Positions 1 through 10,942 of a stretch of DNA of 64,000 nt are shown here, piece by piece. The notes below the pieces were generated by a model. The model did not search any database, was not told the DNA's origin, and saw nothing but the letters and a program-made list of their open reading frames with translations. How positions within the stretch are numbered: position 1 is the first letter of the stretch; every line of letters starts with the position of its first letter. The translations under genes and the position numbers were made by a program. The stretch comes from Locusta migratoria (taxonomy: Eukaryota; Arthropoda; Insecta; Orthoptera; Acrididae), in assembly GCA_026315105.1 (NCBI GenBank), contig CM048748.1, positions 23,464,078 to 23,528,077 of the forward strand. The letters run 5' to 3'.

Positions 1-159
1 TATGAATCATGTATAATGATAATGACTTTCCACGAAGAAGGCAATAGTGTCCGAAAGGTAGCGAAGAGACTGGAGATTTCTGTCATAACCATACACCGGC
101 ATCGAGATAAGGCTGATATGAAAATCGTCATCTCTCAGGAGCACCCGGGAAAACGCAAG

Positions 160-366
160 GCCGGCCGCGGTGGCCGAGGGGACTAAGGCGCTCCAGTCAC
201 GGTCTGCATGGCCACTACGGTCGGGGGTTCGAATCCACCCTCGGGCATGGATATTTGTGCCGTCCTATTTCGTAAGTAGTTCATAAGTAGTATAAGTAGT
301 TTGTAAGTTTAGGGACTGATGACCCCGTAGTTAAGTCCCATAGACTATACAAACATTAGAACATTA
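160..366 (+). mobile_element. tRNA-derived SINE, type a, 11-bp TSD
   Basis: A complete short retroposon of about 207 bp. Its head resembles a class II tRNA (Leu/Ser-like): the A box is near GTGGCCGAGGGGACTAAGG and the B box is GGGTTCGAATCC. The body carries the repeated AAGTAGTTNRTAAGTAG motif and GGGACTGATGACC. It is flanked by a perfect direct repeat GAAAACGCAAG (149-159 and 367-377), a target-site duplication. It lies inside the Tc1 transposase and so inserted after it. RNA polymerase III promoter boxes are present, but expression cannot be judged. Confidence 0.9.
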
Positions 367-890
367 GAAAACGCAAGAACACCAGGAAAGTTACTTCCTA
401 GTTACCAGTAAACGTAACATATTCAATAATATCCGTGAATTGACTGCCGAACTAAACGTAACGTGGGACACATCGGTAAATGAGACTGCGACTGGTAGAC
501 AACAACCTCCAAGTTTTGTAGGAAAACACTGTTGCACTCTGTTAACAAGTAGGAAAGGCTTCACTGGGCTAATACGCACCATCAATGGACAGCGTGGAAT
601 TGGAAAAGAGTCTAATGATGAATCCAAGCTGGAAATATTTGCAAGTAAACGCCTTTAATATGTCCGTCGTTTACCGAAGGAACGATTGGATTCTTAGTGC
701 GTAATTCCAACCGTCAACCATGGAGGACGTTCTGTGGTGGTATGGGGATCCCTCGATGGAAAGAAAGTCCGAGATTTGGTGAAAACAGATGGAAAAATGA
801 TATAAAAGGTGTATCGTGGAAATCTCCAGCGATAAACTAAGACATCTAATTTGCATCTATTTGGGGCTGGGTTTGACTTGCAGGAAGACA

Positions 891-1088
891 AATGTTCAAA
901 TGTTTAAAGCTTGTGGGACTTAACTGCGTGGTCATCAGTCCCTAAATTTACAAACTACTTATGAACTAACTTATACCAAAGACAGCACAAACAGCCATGT
1001 CCGAGGGGGGATTCGAACCCTCGACGGGGAACTACCTCGCGCATCGTAGCATAGCGCCTCAATGAGCTCGGTCGCTCCGCCGCGGCTA
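891..1088 (-). mobile_element. tRNA-derived SINE, type b, imperfect TSD
   Basis: Antisense SINE. Read on the minus strand, the head is GCCGCGGCGGAGCGACCGAG with B box GGGTTCGAATCC, followed by the usual GGGACTGATGACC-type body and an AAACATTTGAACATT-like tail. Flanking repeats CAGGAAGACA (881-890) and CAGAGAGACA (1089-1098) differ at one base and mark an older TSD. The insertion breaks the Tc1 coding sequence just before its QEDNDP-like region. Confidence 0.85.
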
Positions 1089-1455
1089 CAGAGAGACATC
1101 GACCCGATACATATGTGAAGTTTGTGCCAGAACTAAGTAAAATATTTTAGAGGTTTGGAAGATATTGAAAAACATGGAATGGCACCCCCAGTGACCAGAG
1201 TGTAACCCAATCGAACTGCTATGGGATGAGTTGGACAGGAGGATCCGAAAACCGAGAATTATGAGTCAGACACGATTGGGTCGAGGTCCTTTCGAAAGAA
1301 CTGAAACCCTGGCAAAATTGAGCCAGCGATGCCGACTGTGTGTAAGGCAGTAATGAAAGCAAACGGTGGCTATTTTTATGAATCCAAAATTTAATTGTTG
1401 TATTTTCTTGTATATTATTTGAGCTTAATAAACATTTGGATGTTAGGTTCATTAA

Positions 1456-1945
1456 CCACTTTCATAAACTTTCTCTACCGTTCCATACTTTAATAGTGCG
1501 CGGGAAGAAAGAACACCTAAATTGTTCAGTTTTCGATCTGATTTCTCTTATTTTATTGGGATGGTCATGTCTCCCTACGTAGGTGAGCGCTAGCAAAATA
1601 TTTTCACATTCAGAAGTAAAAGTCAATGATTGAAATTTCGCAAATAGATGCCGCCGCAACGAATGAAGTCGTTATTTTAATGAATTCCGCCTCAAATCGT
1701 TCCTTGACGCTTTCCCCCCTGTAACGTAATAAAACAAAACCAGCTGTCCTTCTCTGAATCTTCTCAATGTCTTTCGCCAGTCCCACCTGGTGAGGGTCCC
1801 ACACTGCGCAACAGTACTCCAGGAGAGGACGCACAAGTGTGATGTGGGCAGTCTCTTTGGTGGAGCTGGTGCATCTTCGAAGCATTCTGCCGATGAAACG
1901 TAACCTTTGGTTCCTCTTCCCCAGAATATTTGGTGGAGCTGTTGC
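1456..1945 (-). mobile_element. CR1-like LINE (family A), 3' coding fragment
   Basis: On the minus strand this encodes the end of a non-LTR reverse transcriptase protein: GKRNQRLRFIGRMLRRC, then LVRPLLEYCCAVWDPHQVGL, KDIEKIQRRTAGFVL, and a C-terminal FFPRTIKVWNGRE. The same order occurs in the longer copy at 20303-22272, which identifies the family. Frame changes occur around 1670 and 1890. The 3' tail of the family is missing, so both ends are truncated. Confidence 0.8.
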
Positions 1946-3240
1946 TGTCTTTTGTGTAGACTACGAAATCTACTTTCTGCATTCAGTTGGTGCGTAGAAC
2001 ATAAAATAACGTTTTGTTCCTTAGGGAGAGGAACAATTCTTCGATGATCATGCACAAGATAAGATGTTTGAAATTCTTGGAGGAGCACAGAATCTTTATC
2101 GGTCTTTACTGTATCATGATGTGAAGTTATACTGATTGTCTCTAGATCCCAAAAGATCTCAACTGGTTCTCTGTGGGCATCTGAGCCTTAACTACAAAGT
2201 TAACGACAGCTAAACTCTCCCACTGAGAATCCAACCAAATATGGTGGGAAACTGAACAATGGATTTAGAAAAACGGATAGGTAGACTGTCGATGATAATC
2301 GTCCAGTAAGGATCACTACGAATTAAAAGCTGTATATGCATATCTTCTTAGGAATCGATCTGTTGATCAGCTAACTATATTGTACGGACATGTGCCATTT
2401 TCTTAATATCTTGTGGTACTCCTGGGTTTTGACACCAAAAATAATGTAGCGAATAACAGTAGAAAGCACGGCGATTTATCAGTGCAACACAACACTTTAT
2501 TTGCCATATCACAGAACATATAAAACCAAAGGGGTTTACAAAACATAGAAAATCAGAGATAATACTGTCTTAATTAAGTACATCGATTTCCAACAGTTCA
2601 ATATGTTGCTTCACTTCTTCTCCGAGATCGTGTAACTCTCAATTAAATACTTATTTCGTGTGGCTCAGAAAAATTCACCAATAGTCATATACGCCTACGA
2701 CGACGCACACATTATGAGAATAATAAAAACACGACATCTTCTCACACACACATAAACGTAAATCTATAAATAACTAAATATGCGATGGCCCACAGCCGTT
2801 CAATTTCCTCAACTGTACGCATGTTGTGGGGTGTGTTCGTCAACAAACCTATGTCTTTAACAAATACTTTCTAATAATCACAATATCTTAACTATTACTT
2901 GGCCTCCCTTGCGGTAAGACAATTTGTCACTCTTAATGAAATTAATTTTCTTAAATATAATGCAATAACTTTCATAAATTCGTGAGTATTATTGTTCTCT
3001 TGTCGTCACACCTCATTCTTATTGTTGATATTCGTTTTCCGTTTCCCCATAGTAAGCTGTAACTCATGCATATAATTTACATTACTGTGAATAATAGTGC
3101 GACTTGTGTATGGTATTTATACTAGAATGGTATGATATTTTAATGTATTATAGGTGTAGATCTGTACTTTTTATCCTCGGCTAGCCGTAGGTAGTTTATA
3201 AATTCATTTTAGTTTACGTTGTCTTTATAAATATCGGATA
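1946..3240. other. AT-rich sequence, nothing recognised
   Basis: No coding segment, tRNA-like box or repeat family is recognised. On the minus strand around 2415-2445 a GGTGTCAAAACCCAGGAG-like string is loosely reminiscent of an LTR/primer-binding boundary, but no partner LTR was found. Confidence 0.4.
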
Positions 3241-3278
3241 AATGTAGTTAAGGTTCGGTACTAGGTTGGTTTCGTTGT

Positions 3279-3678
3279 AAATGTTTGTATATATTTAGGA
3301 TATGGTATTAGGTTAAATTCGATTTAAATAGTCGTGTATTTAGTTAGATTTCGATATTAGGTTAATTTTGTTGTAAATATTGTTCAGTTAATTTATCTTT
3401 GCCTCCTAAAATGTTCTTATTACATTTTACAACCTCCGGATGTATTGTTTAAATTTGGATGTACAGAAATAATGCAGTAAATGTTTGTATATAGTTAGGA
3501 TATGGTATTAGGTTAAATTCGATTTAAATAGTCGTGTATTTAGTTAGATTTCGATATTAGGTTAATTTTGTTGTAAATATTGTCCAGTTAATTTTTCTTT
3601 GCCTCCTAAAATGTTCTTATCACATTTTACAACCTTCGGATGTATTGTTTAAATTTGGATATACAGAAACAAAGCAGT
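3279..3678. repeat. Two tandem 200-bp units
   Basis: Unit 1 (3279-3478) and unit 2 (3479-3678) are in exact 200-base register and about 95% alike by eye. Both contain ATGGTATTAGGTTAAATTCG, GTCGTGTATTTAGTTAG and CCTCCTAAAATGTTCTTAT. A shorter degenerate piece just upstream (3241-3278, GTTAAGGTTCGGTACTAGG) resembles the middle of the unit, so there may once have been more units. No coding capacity. Confidence 0.9.
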
Positions 3679-5374
3679 ACCTCGGCGTCAGCTTGAATGA
3701 GAGCACGAGACACCAGACACACTCGCTATTTTCGCTAATCAGCGCTCTCTCACAGTACAATTACCAGTGACCGCACCCGTCGCATTTAATTAGCTGTACG
3801 CAAACGTGCCACAGAGTTTGTAAACAGTGTCTACACTGTTCGTGTGCGCGGAACGAAATAATCAAGTCCGACAAAGCGTTTACGGGTTAAATGGTTTCAT
3901 TTTATCTATCACAGACCAATAATAACAGATTTTGAACGTCCTTTATATTACTGAATGTAAACTTTTAAGTCCTTGCGCGGGTACGAGCCCTTAATTTTCG
4001 TTGTCATATTACAGTATGTTCATTTGTTTACTGAAATTGGAATTTAATTCTGTCGTCTAAACCGGTTGATGTGGCACATCTGAGATTTAAAACGAACCAT
4101 TCGCGGTATTCGTAAATACCGGGTGGCAAGTCCCAAAACCTTATTTATCACCGCCGTGGAATATTTGCGACTGTTTGTGTTGTGGGCTAGAATTTTCTGT
4201 CCACAACTTAGAAAACTGCAAGGGGGTTGCTAGTGTGATTTCACTTAAACGATTCAACTGTAAACTGGTTTGTGTTTCGTTTTTCTCCAACAAATGAAAG
4301 GAAATATTTACCATACGGAATAGTCTTATATAATATACTCATCTTTTGATGAAATTACCTTTGAATTTGATCATGTTTTTCTGACGTTTTTGCATCCAAC
4401 TTTTGTAAAGTCATTGTGTTTAATGTTAGTGAAAGAGAATCACACACCCTACATCATAAAGCAATGAAATTGACACACTATAACTTTCTGCGAGGGCGGG
4501 TTCACGTCTAAATGCAAACTTCTATACCTATGCGAATACATTTCTTCATTCTCAACTGTTTCAATTTACATTGTTTATGGATATGGGAAAGTTTGTTATC
4601 TAAGCTGAGTGAAAATGAGACGTCGTCCTCGGAAGCGTGTGTTTCCAACTGCTCTGGTCTGGGCACGCCAACTGGGCATACTACTGGTGGTTGTAATTTT
4701 GTACCCGCGACGGCGCGTTCTGTGTTCTGTTTGCTGCATTCCGTTGTCTGTGAAATACAACTGTCAGTTACTCTGTGAATGAATTATTCCTCATATACGA
4801 CCAAATTTGATGCACTGAGGTGTGCTTTGAAAGAGGGGTTTCGCTCACTGCAACCTGATACTTGTCAGAAGTAATAACCTTTATTGTTGGTTTTAGCATC
4901 ATTTGTTGGAACAAATATTTCGTCAATTCCCGTCTTAACATGCGAAACTAAAGTAGCTGTCGAATTGTTTTCTTCACATGAAATTAGTATTTAACTTGAG
5001 AGTGTTTCTGCCTTCTGAGGCACCGATAATTCCGTTTGTACATCACGTGTATTTCTAAGTGATTATCGCTGTTCAGGTTGTGCACTCGTTTGTTTTCACT
5101 TGCCCTATCTACTATTCAACCAATTGCATGAAGCATGCAGTTCATTCATTATTTTTTACAGTCCGTCATTAGTGCCTTCCTACCTATCGGAATATCATTA
5201 TTTATGTTTGCCTTCTAACAGTATTCTCATGTGTCGTTTTTGTACTGCCTTGTAATGCTTTCATAATTGTTGTTAAATGTCGCAATACCCATACGGGCGC
5301 ATCGCTACCCTTTTAGTGTATGTGTCCTGCTTTTGCAACATTACTCTCTCTTATGAATGACTTTGTCTCGCGAC
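3679..5374. other. Non-coding sequence, nothing firmly recognised
   Basis: Mixed-composition intergenic DNA. The part just after the tandem repeat (3690-3870) is more GC-rich than its surroundings. The open frame at 4512-4778 has no recognisable domain. No gene, RNA or repeat family could be supported. Confidence 0.35.
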
Positions 5375-5793
5375 AGTTGATATTCAGTAATTAAAACATC
5401 CGGGCTGAGAGGCCGTGGTCGAACAGTAGAAATTCCTTCCCCTGACGTTTCGTTGTCGGATGCGGGCAACATCTTCCGAGGTGAGTCGACGACTGGCCGC
5501 TGGACCGTGGAGGTCCTGCTTATATAGAGGGCGCCACCACTCGTCACGTGATGTCAACAGTAAAACTATCTCTGGCTGGCGTCATTACTCTCGATCAAAG
5601 GTAATCGATTGTAACATCTTCGGTACAAAGTCGACCACCATATCTTATCTAACGTCAAGCCTACTTCCTTCCTGTTAAAATTATTGTGGTGTTTAACGAT
5701 CTCTATAGCCTCTCTATACACACGTGCATAATAATGCGATGTATTAGCTAGCACGCTCGTCTCACTAAATTTTATTTTCAAATACATGTTTCG

Positions 5794-6490
5794 CTATGGC
5801 TGATTTCTCCGTGTGCGTTCCAGTCGACAATTCCTTTTGTGTTCAGTTAGGCGAGTATTGATACTTCTTTTCGTTGTTCCAATATAAACCTTCCCACAAC
5901 TACATGGAATTTTATACACGCCAGGAGTAGATAAAGGGTGTCGCGCATCTTTCACTGATCGTAAACATTCGCTGATCTTTTTGGTGCGTTTGAATATTGT
6001 TTCAACTCTAAACTTGGCCAGTACTTTCCCGATACGGTCCGTAATATTGTGAATGAATGGCAGAGAAACTTTCCCCGCCAAAGGTGGTTGTTGCTGCACG
6101 TTTGCAGACTTCTGTCTTTTGGGATGGAGTGATAGACCTATCTCCTTATCACTGTATCCGTTTTTCTGAAATGCGGTTCCTAAAAGATCGAGTTCCTCTT
6201 GGAAATAAGCTGACTCACAGATTTTATTAGCCCTGTCCACCAATGTTTTGATAACACCTCTCTTCTGCCCGAGATGATGATTCGAATCTTTGTGAAGGTA
6301 CCGATCGGTGTGCGTATCTTTCCTGTATACTTTATGGCCCAGAGTCCCATAAGTCGTTGACAGGAACCATGGTGAACAGAGAAACCACATCAAAGCTGAC
6401 AAGAATATCACCAGGGCTGGCAGTAATCTCCTTCAGTTTTTCGATAAAGTGCACAGAGTTTTATCCGTACCTATTCACGCATGGAACTGG
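5794..6490 (-). pseudogene. Penelope C-terminal GIY-YIG endonuclease segment
   Basis: On the minus strand, a short RT remnant (HFIEKL, then GDILVSFDVVSLFTMVPV) runs directly into the connector (GHKVYRKDTHTDRYLHKDSN, QKRGVIKTLVDRA) and then the endonuclease core GVYKIPCSCGKVYIGTTKRS followed by RLTEHK. The G-Y and Y-I-G spacing fits the GIY-YIG nuclease of Penelope elements, which nicks target DNA. Most of the RT between the two pieces is deleted near 6353. Downstream the frame breaks before the shared tail IKFSETSVLANTSHYYARVY. Confidence 0.85.
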
Positions 6491-7891
6491 CGATGCTACG
6501 GGAACGGATCCATCAAACTCGTCGAGGACTGGCGGCAACAAGTAGTGAATTATTAAATCTCCATCTGTTGATTAGCAAAACAATGCAAGTTGGCGATTGG
6601 AATAAGGTGGAGGGCCCAACCTTTGGATCTATGGAACATAGTGCAGAAGTGTCTTCTAATAGGCAGAAGGAAGAAGTTCGATAATCTACAGAAGAGCAGA
6701 CAGGAAATACCTGATATAGACAATTCCGCAACGGTTATAAATTTGTCTGGAAAAGAATTATCCAGAGAAGAAATTTCTTTTCTCTCAAAAGGTGGAAAAT
6801 TCGCAATTACTCCACCGAAGATTCCAGAGGACAACATTGTAGCTAATATAGAGGCGGGGAATCGTCTGCTACCATCACACACTGCTGATGAGATTAGGAT
6901 GGAAACATCCAGGATACTGCGTAAGGCTAAGCCACCTATCAGCAATTTGTCTCCAGGAGAAAAGAAGGCATTGCGGGAGATTTATGCGGACAAGAGTATC
7001 TTTGTACTTTCTGCTGACAAGGGAAATGCTACCGTGGTGATGAAAAGTGAAGACTACCATAAGAAGATCACTGACCTTTTGGATTCGACCACTTATAAAA
7101 AGTTGAAAAAGGTTCCTACAACGAAAATGCTGATAGTTGCCAATCAACTGATAAACAAGTATCCTATTTCTGCAGAGGATAAAAAACATATTTGCAAAAC
7201 GGAAGCTTATGCTCCTAGATTATACGGGCTACCTAAGGTGCACAAAATCGCTATCCCACTGAGACCGATAGTAAGTGCTATTGGATTCCCTACTCAAGTG
7301 TTGGCTAGACATCTTGCCTCCTTGCTACAACCGTTTATTGGGTAGACTGATCATCACATTAAAAACTCTATGCACTTTATCGAGAAACTGATTACTGTCA
7401 ACCCTGGTGATATTCTTGTCAGATTTGATATGGTTTCTCTGTTCACCATGGTTCCTGTCAACGAAGCTCTTGCTTACATATCTGACTTGTTTCCCACTGA
7501 TATTGTAACTCTGTTTCGACATTGCCTATCCACGACTTATTTTCAATGTGATAATGAATTATATGAACAAATTAATGGAGTGGCAATGGGTAGTCCTCTA
7601 AGTCCAGCAGTTGCTAATATTTTTATGGAATTTTTTGAACAACAGGCTCTGCAGTCAGCCAGAAAGAGCCTTTTGAAGTGGTATCGGTATGTCGACGAGA
7701 CTTTTGTGGTATGGGATCACGGAGAAGAGGAACTGAACTGGTTTTTAAAGCATTTGAATAGCATCAACGCAAAAACACAATTTACCATGGAGACGGAGAG
7801 TAATGGACAGATAAATTTTTTAGACGTCTCAGTAATTAAACAAGCAGATGGGACTCACGGAGAAATCGGCCATAGCGGAACATGTTTTTGA
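6481..7891 (+). pseudogene. Penelope N-terminus and reverse transcriptase, broken
   Basis: Starts with MELAMLRERIHQTRRGLAAT at 6481, changes frame near 6590-6680, continues through FVLSADKGNATVVM and YGLPKVHK to a stop at 7343-7345, then resumes with RFDMVSLFTMVPVNEAL, INGVAMGSPLSPAVANIFME and WYRYVDETFVVW. These are the Penelope RT motifs. The catalytic box reads YVDE instead of the usual YVDD, so activity is doubtful even without the stop. After FLDVSVIK the frame jumps to the far C-terminal tail, skipping the connector and endonuclease found in the opposite copy. Confidence 0.85.
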
Positions 7892-7960
7892 AAACGGTGA
7901 CAACGACATAAAATTTAGTGAGACCTGCGTGTTAGCTAAGACATCGCATTATTATGCACG

Positions 7961-8159
7961 AAAATGTTCAAATGTTTGTACAGCTTATGGGACTTAACTA
8001 GGGGGTCTTCAGTCCCTAAACTTACAAACTACTTATGAACTACTTACGAACTAGGACGGCTCAAATATCCATGCCCGAGGGGGGATTCAAACCCCCGACC
8101 GTAGTGGCCGTGTAGACCGTGAATGAAGCGCCTCAGTCCCCTCGGCCACCGCGGCCGGC
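7961..8159 (-). mobile_element. tRNA-derived SINE, type a, 11-bp TSD
   Basis: Antisense SINE of about 199 bp. Read on the minus strand, its head is GCCGCGGTGGCCGAGGGGAC and its B box is GGGTTTGAATCC, decayed by one base. It is flanked by a perfect TATTATGCACG duplication (7950-7960, 8160-8170). The duplicated target is Penelope coding sequence (SHYYA region), so the SINE is the younger insertion. Confidence 0.9.
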
Positions 8160-8399
8160 TATTATGCACGTATGTATAGAGAGGCTATAGAGATCTGTAA
8201 CAGGAAGGAAAAAGGCTTGAAGTTAGATAAGATATGGCGGTCGACTTTGTACCAAAGATGTGACAATCGATTACTTTTGATCGAGAGTAATGCCGCCAGC
8301 CAGAGGTAGTTTTACTGTTGACATCACGTGACGAGCGGTGGCACCCTCTATGCCCTCTATATAAGCAGGATCTCCACGGCCCAGCAGCCAGTCGTCGAC

Positions 8400-8445
8400 T
8401 CACCTCGGAAGATGTTGCCCGCAGCCGGCAACGAAAAGTCAGGGG
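8400..8445 (+). ncRNA. Hammerhead-like stem-loop module of the Penelope terminal repeat
   Basis: CGGAAGA (8406-8412), one base, a 6-bp stem GTTGCC/GGCAAC (8414-8419 with 8427-8432), then GAAA (8433-8436) and AGTC. The order matches a hammerhead core (CUGANGA, stem II, GAAA, stem III, UH). Penelope-like elements are known to carry hammerhead motifs in their terminal repeats. Departures are G for U in the first box and one extra base before the stem. The mirror copy lies at about 5437-5484 on the minus strand, where the end reads GAAACGTC. Probably a relic; cleavage is not shown. Confidence 0.35.
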
Positions 8446-8546
8446 AAAGAATTTCTACTGTTCGACCACGGCCTCTCAGCCCGGAAGTTTTAATTGGTGA
8501 AGACGCCGGCCGTGAAAGCCTACGCGTTATGATTAGTTGATATTCA

Positions 8547-9923
8547 TTTTGCTCAAAATTCTTTGCTCGTGAAGTTTCTTCCTTCTGCGTGGCATAAAAA
8601 ATGTTAACACTCAAAATCCTCTTGAGAAAAAACGCAATAAAACTGGTACAGATTAATTATCGCTACACATAATAACTCGTTCTAACATAACAGCAGCATC
8701 TGCAATATCAATGGTTGTAGTATTTTTTTAAAGCCTAAAATTCTAATTCTGGATATAGACAAATATTTTGACTGGAGTTTTACCTATCCGGATTAAATAT
8801 AACGCGTCAATGCTGTTATGTCCAAAAAAATGTAAAGTTTTACATTGTGCAGCACAATTACGCAAGAACTGCGTGGGATTGAAATGCCATTTCAAACTAT
8901 TACCTAAAATTATGTAGGAAAAGAGATCCATACGAGAAGAGATATGTAACAACAAGTTTAACACCATTGGGGAAAAGATAAGTACTGCTAATGAAGTATT
9001 GCCCATTATCCACTCGTAGACAATAGATGCGTGCTGAATTTCTTTTATTTCTTTTACAGTGTTACAATATTGGTTCTCCTTTCTATTAATATTTTCTATT
9101 ATTCAGTTTGCCAATGTTGTCTCGGATACATGTAACAAAAATAAGACAAATTATTAAATTAGCACAAAGCAATTAGAATATGACAATGTTTATCATTGGC
9201 ATTTCTAGGATGTTCGTCAGTATAAGAGTGCACTAATATCATTATTAGAATACAAATGGGTGATAATAACATATATATTTATCTGTCTCCGTAATAAAAT
9301 GATAACGTTGTGCTGTATCTCTCGACGTGGACTATTTTAATGCCCACATATAACTTTTGGATGATGATGCACACTAAAAAACTTCGAGGTTTTATTACTC
9401 CTTTTACCACAAAGTTTCACACTCACAAATACAAGTTGCAACTCGTTTATAATTAACGAGGAAAAGTGCATTTTATCTCCATGACACCAGAACTAAGACG
9501 CAGTATAGTAACCGTCTTACAAAGTGACTCTTAATTTTTTTAAACAAGTGAAGTAGCACATTCCTTCACTTATTAATCAAAGACGTATACATCACATACA
9601 CTGTTCATTCCTCTTCCTAAACGAAAATATTTTCAAAGTTTTAAAAATATAAATGAGAGGTTAAAATAAAGAAAAGAATTCGTAACTTAGAACATTTTCC
9701 AAACAACTTACCCCTCCGTTATATGCATGACCACAAATTTCATTACACAATCGTTGACTTTGGACTGACAGTCCTGCTGATAGAGATATTGTTAGTTTGA
9801 TGAGATTCAAAATGTAGAATAATAGTATAATAATAAATGTATACTGTATTTGTGGCACGCCGTTAACTGAGGTAAAGCGTTATTGTTGACTGAAACCATT
9901 CTGAGCGCGACACAATTTCATAC
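8547..9923. other. AT-rich intergenic DNA
   Basis: No recognisable coding segment, RNA gene or repeat. The open frame at 8743-9006 (minus) shows no known domain. Confidence 0.35.
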
Positions 9924-10136
9924 ATGAGTCCACGAAAGCAGAGGCGTCGACTTTTGAAAATCAGTGTGGGTGCTCTAAATCACGATTCACAAATGTTCGA
10001 AACAAACTTTCCTGAAAATCATGTTGATGCATTTTTGAATGAGCAATACTTGATAAAAGTAAATAGGCAGTTGTCTGCCACCCTTAAAAATAGAAGGAAA
10101 AAGGAGGAGGAAAAAAGGAAAACATGGCTGCATTAG
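9924..10136 (+). other. Short unrecognised open frame, 70 codons
   Basis: Begins MSPRKQRRRLLK and ends with a lysine/glutamate-rich run (KNRRKKEEEKRK). No domain is recognised. The charged ends would fit a nuclear or transposon-derived peptide, but nothing else supports that. It lies upstream of a hAT-like terminus, so it may be a transposon remnant. Chance occurrence is equally likely. Confidence 0.15.
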
Positions 10137-10859
10137 GACACTACAATAAAGCGACTAATTGGCCGAAGTGGATATTTCGATATAAGTAACACCCCAAAAC
10201 TTCTACACGACCAATGAAATAATTTTGCACTGTACACTAAACTAACACTTTTTGTGCGAAGCTATTTTTTCTGACAAAAGCGTTTGGTAGAACACCGTCA
10301 CCAAGGTTTAAAGAAATCTTTGAAATATTTTAAGATTTTGAAGTTCGACATCAAACTTTTTTGGTCAGTTCCAAGCAAGAGCTGCATACTTCATCGAAAC
10401 TTTCATTACTTCGAGATAACTTCATGGCATCTCTGACAGTATTAATATAGTCCAAGTTTTTTTTAATCCTGAGAAAAAAGCATTACAGATTTCAACTGAA
10501 TCTATAATTTTAATAACAAGGGAATTGGAAAAGAAAAATGAAAAACGATTAACTTTAGCATCAGCATCAGAATCTTCAAGCTAAATTCCTGAAAGAACAC
10601 AGTTGGATGTTCCTAAATACGTACACCTGAAAGGTCAAAAGGACCGACGCGCTTCAGGATGAATAAAGCTAGCACAGTCGGTAAAATACGGACACTCATT
10701 ACTACTCGCTTTGGGACCCGCGTACAAAACTGATCATTTCTTTCACGTATGAAATATCGTCTCTCGTTATGGTCACGTTTTGAATTGCCTCTTGAGTCAT
10801 AAGGTCGGATTTGATTTTCCCGATTTTTTAAAAATTTATACAATTTTATTTTCCACCTC
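10137..10859. other. Possible body of a decayed DNA transposon
   Basis: No intact protein. It lies on the inner side of the hAT-like terminus at 10933-10942 and contains short open pieces without a named motif. No second terminus was found to its left. Confidence 0.2.
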
Positions 10860-10942
10860 AATTTTATGTGGGTGCTCAGCACCCCCAAAAAATTCTTGGG
10901 GGGTGCACGAGCCCCGGAGCACCCACGAAGTCGGCACCCCTG
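10860..10942 (-). mobile_element. hAT-like terminus with subterminal hairpin
   Basis: On the minus strand the sequence begins CAGGGGTGCCGACTTCGTGG, which looks like a hAT terminal repeat (CAGGGGTGCC). About 25 bases inside lies a strong palindrome: GCTC-GCACCCCC pairs with GGGGGTGC-GAGC across a short AT loop (10876-10914). The element would extend left, but its other end and an 8-bp TSD were not found, so only one terminus is supported. Confidence 0.4.

Larger units (their letters stand above)
1..1455 (+). pseudogene. Tc1-family transposase relic, interrupted by two SINEs
   Basis: Decayed Tc1/mariner-superfamily transposase, an enzyme that cuts and pastes its own element. The first 150 bases read as the N-terminal helix-turn-helix (EEGNSVRKVAKRLEIS, then HRHRDK). 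After the first SINE come DESKLEIF and, in another frame, NHGGRSVVVWG, both Tc1 hallmarks carrying a catalytic Asp region. After the second SINE the C-terminal part reads as PIELLWDELDR-like and VCKAVMKANGGYF. Stops and frame changes are frequent, so it is dead. The left end lies outside the window; the right end is placed where antisense LINE sequence begins. No terminal inverted repeat was identified. Confidence 0.75.
5375..8546. mobile_element. Penelope-like element: head-to-head pair of defective copies
   Basis: A Penelope-type retroelement insertion. The left half (5387-6480) reads on the minus strand and the right half (6481-8534) on the plus strand, so the 5' ends meet near 6481 and the 3' regions point outward. 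The outer parts (5400-5800 and 8160-8490) are reverse complements of each other. The composite is bracketed by a perfect 12-bp direct repeat AGTTGATATTCA (5375-5386 and 8535-8546), which implies one insertion event. The left copy lacks most of the RT. The right copy lacks the connector and GIY-YIG part. A SINE interrupts the right copy. Confidence 0.8.

Noticed and set aside
160..240. A functional tRNA gene
   Set aside because: A and B boxes are present, but the cloverleaf is incomplete and the segment is the head of a SINE with a TSD at its outer edges.
1980..2005. Short plus-strand match to LINE family B (AGTTGGTGCGTAGAA)
   Set aside because: Only about 15 bases match, in the opposite sense to the surrounding fragment; too short to call an inversion.
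3279..3678. CRISPR array or LTR pair
   Set aside because: The two units abut directly with no spacer or interior, and the genome is eukaryotic; this is a simple tandem duplication.
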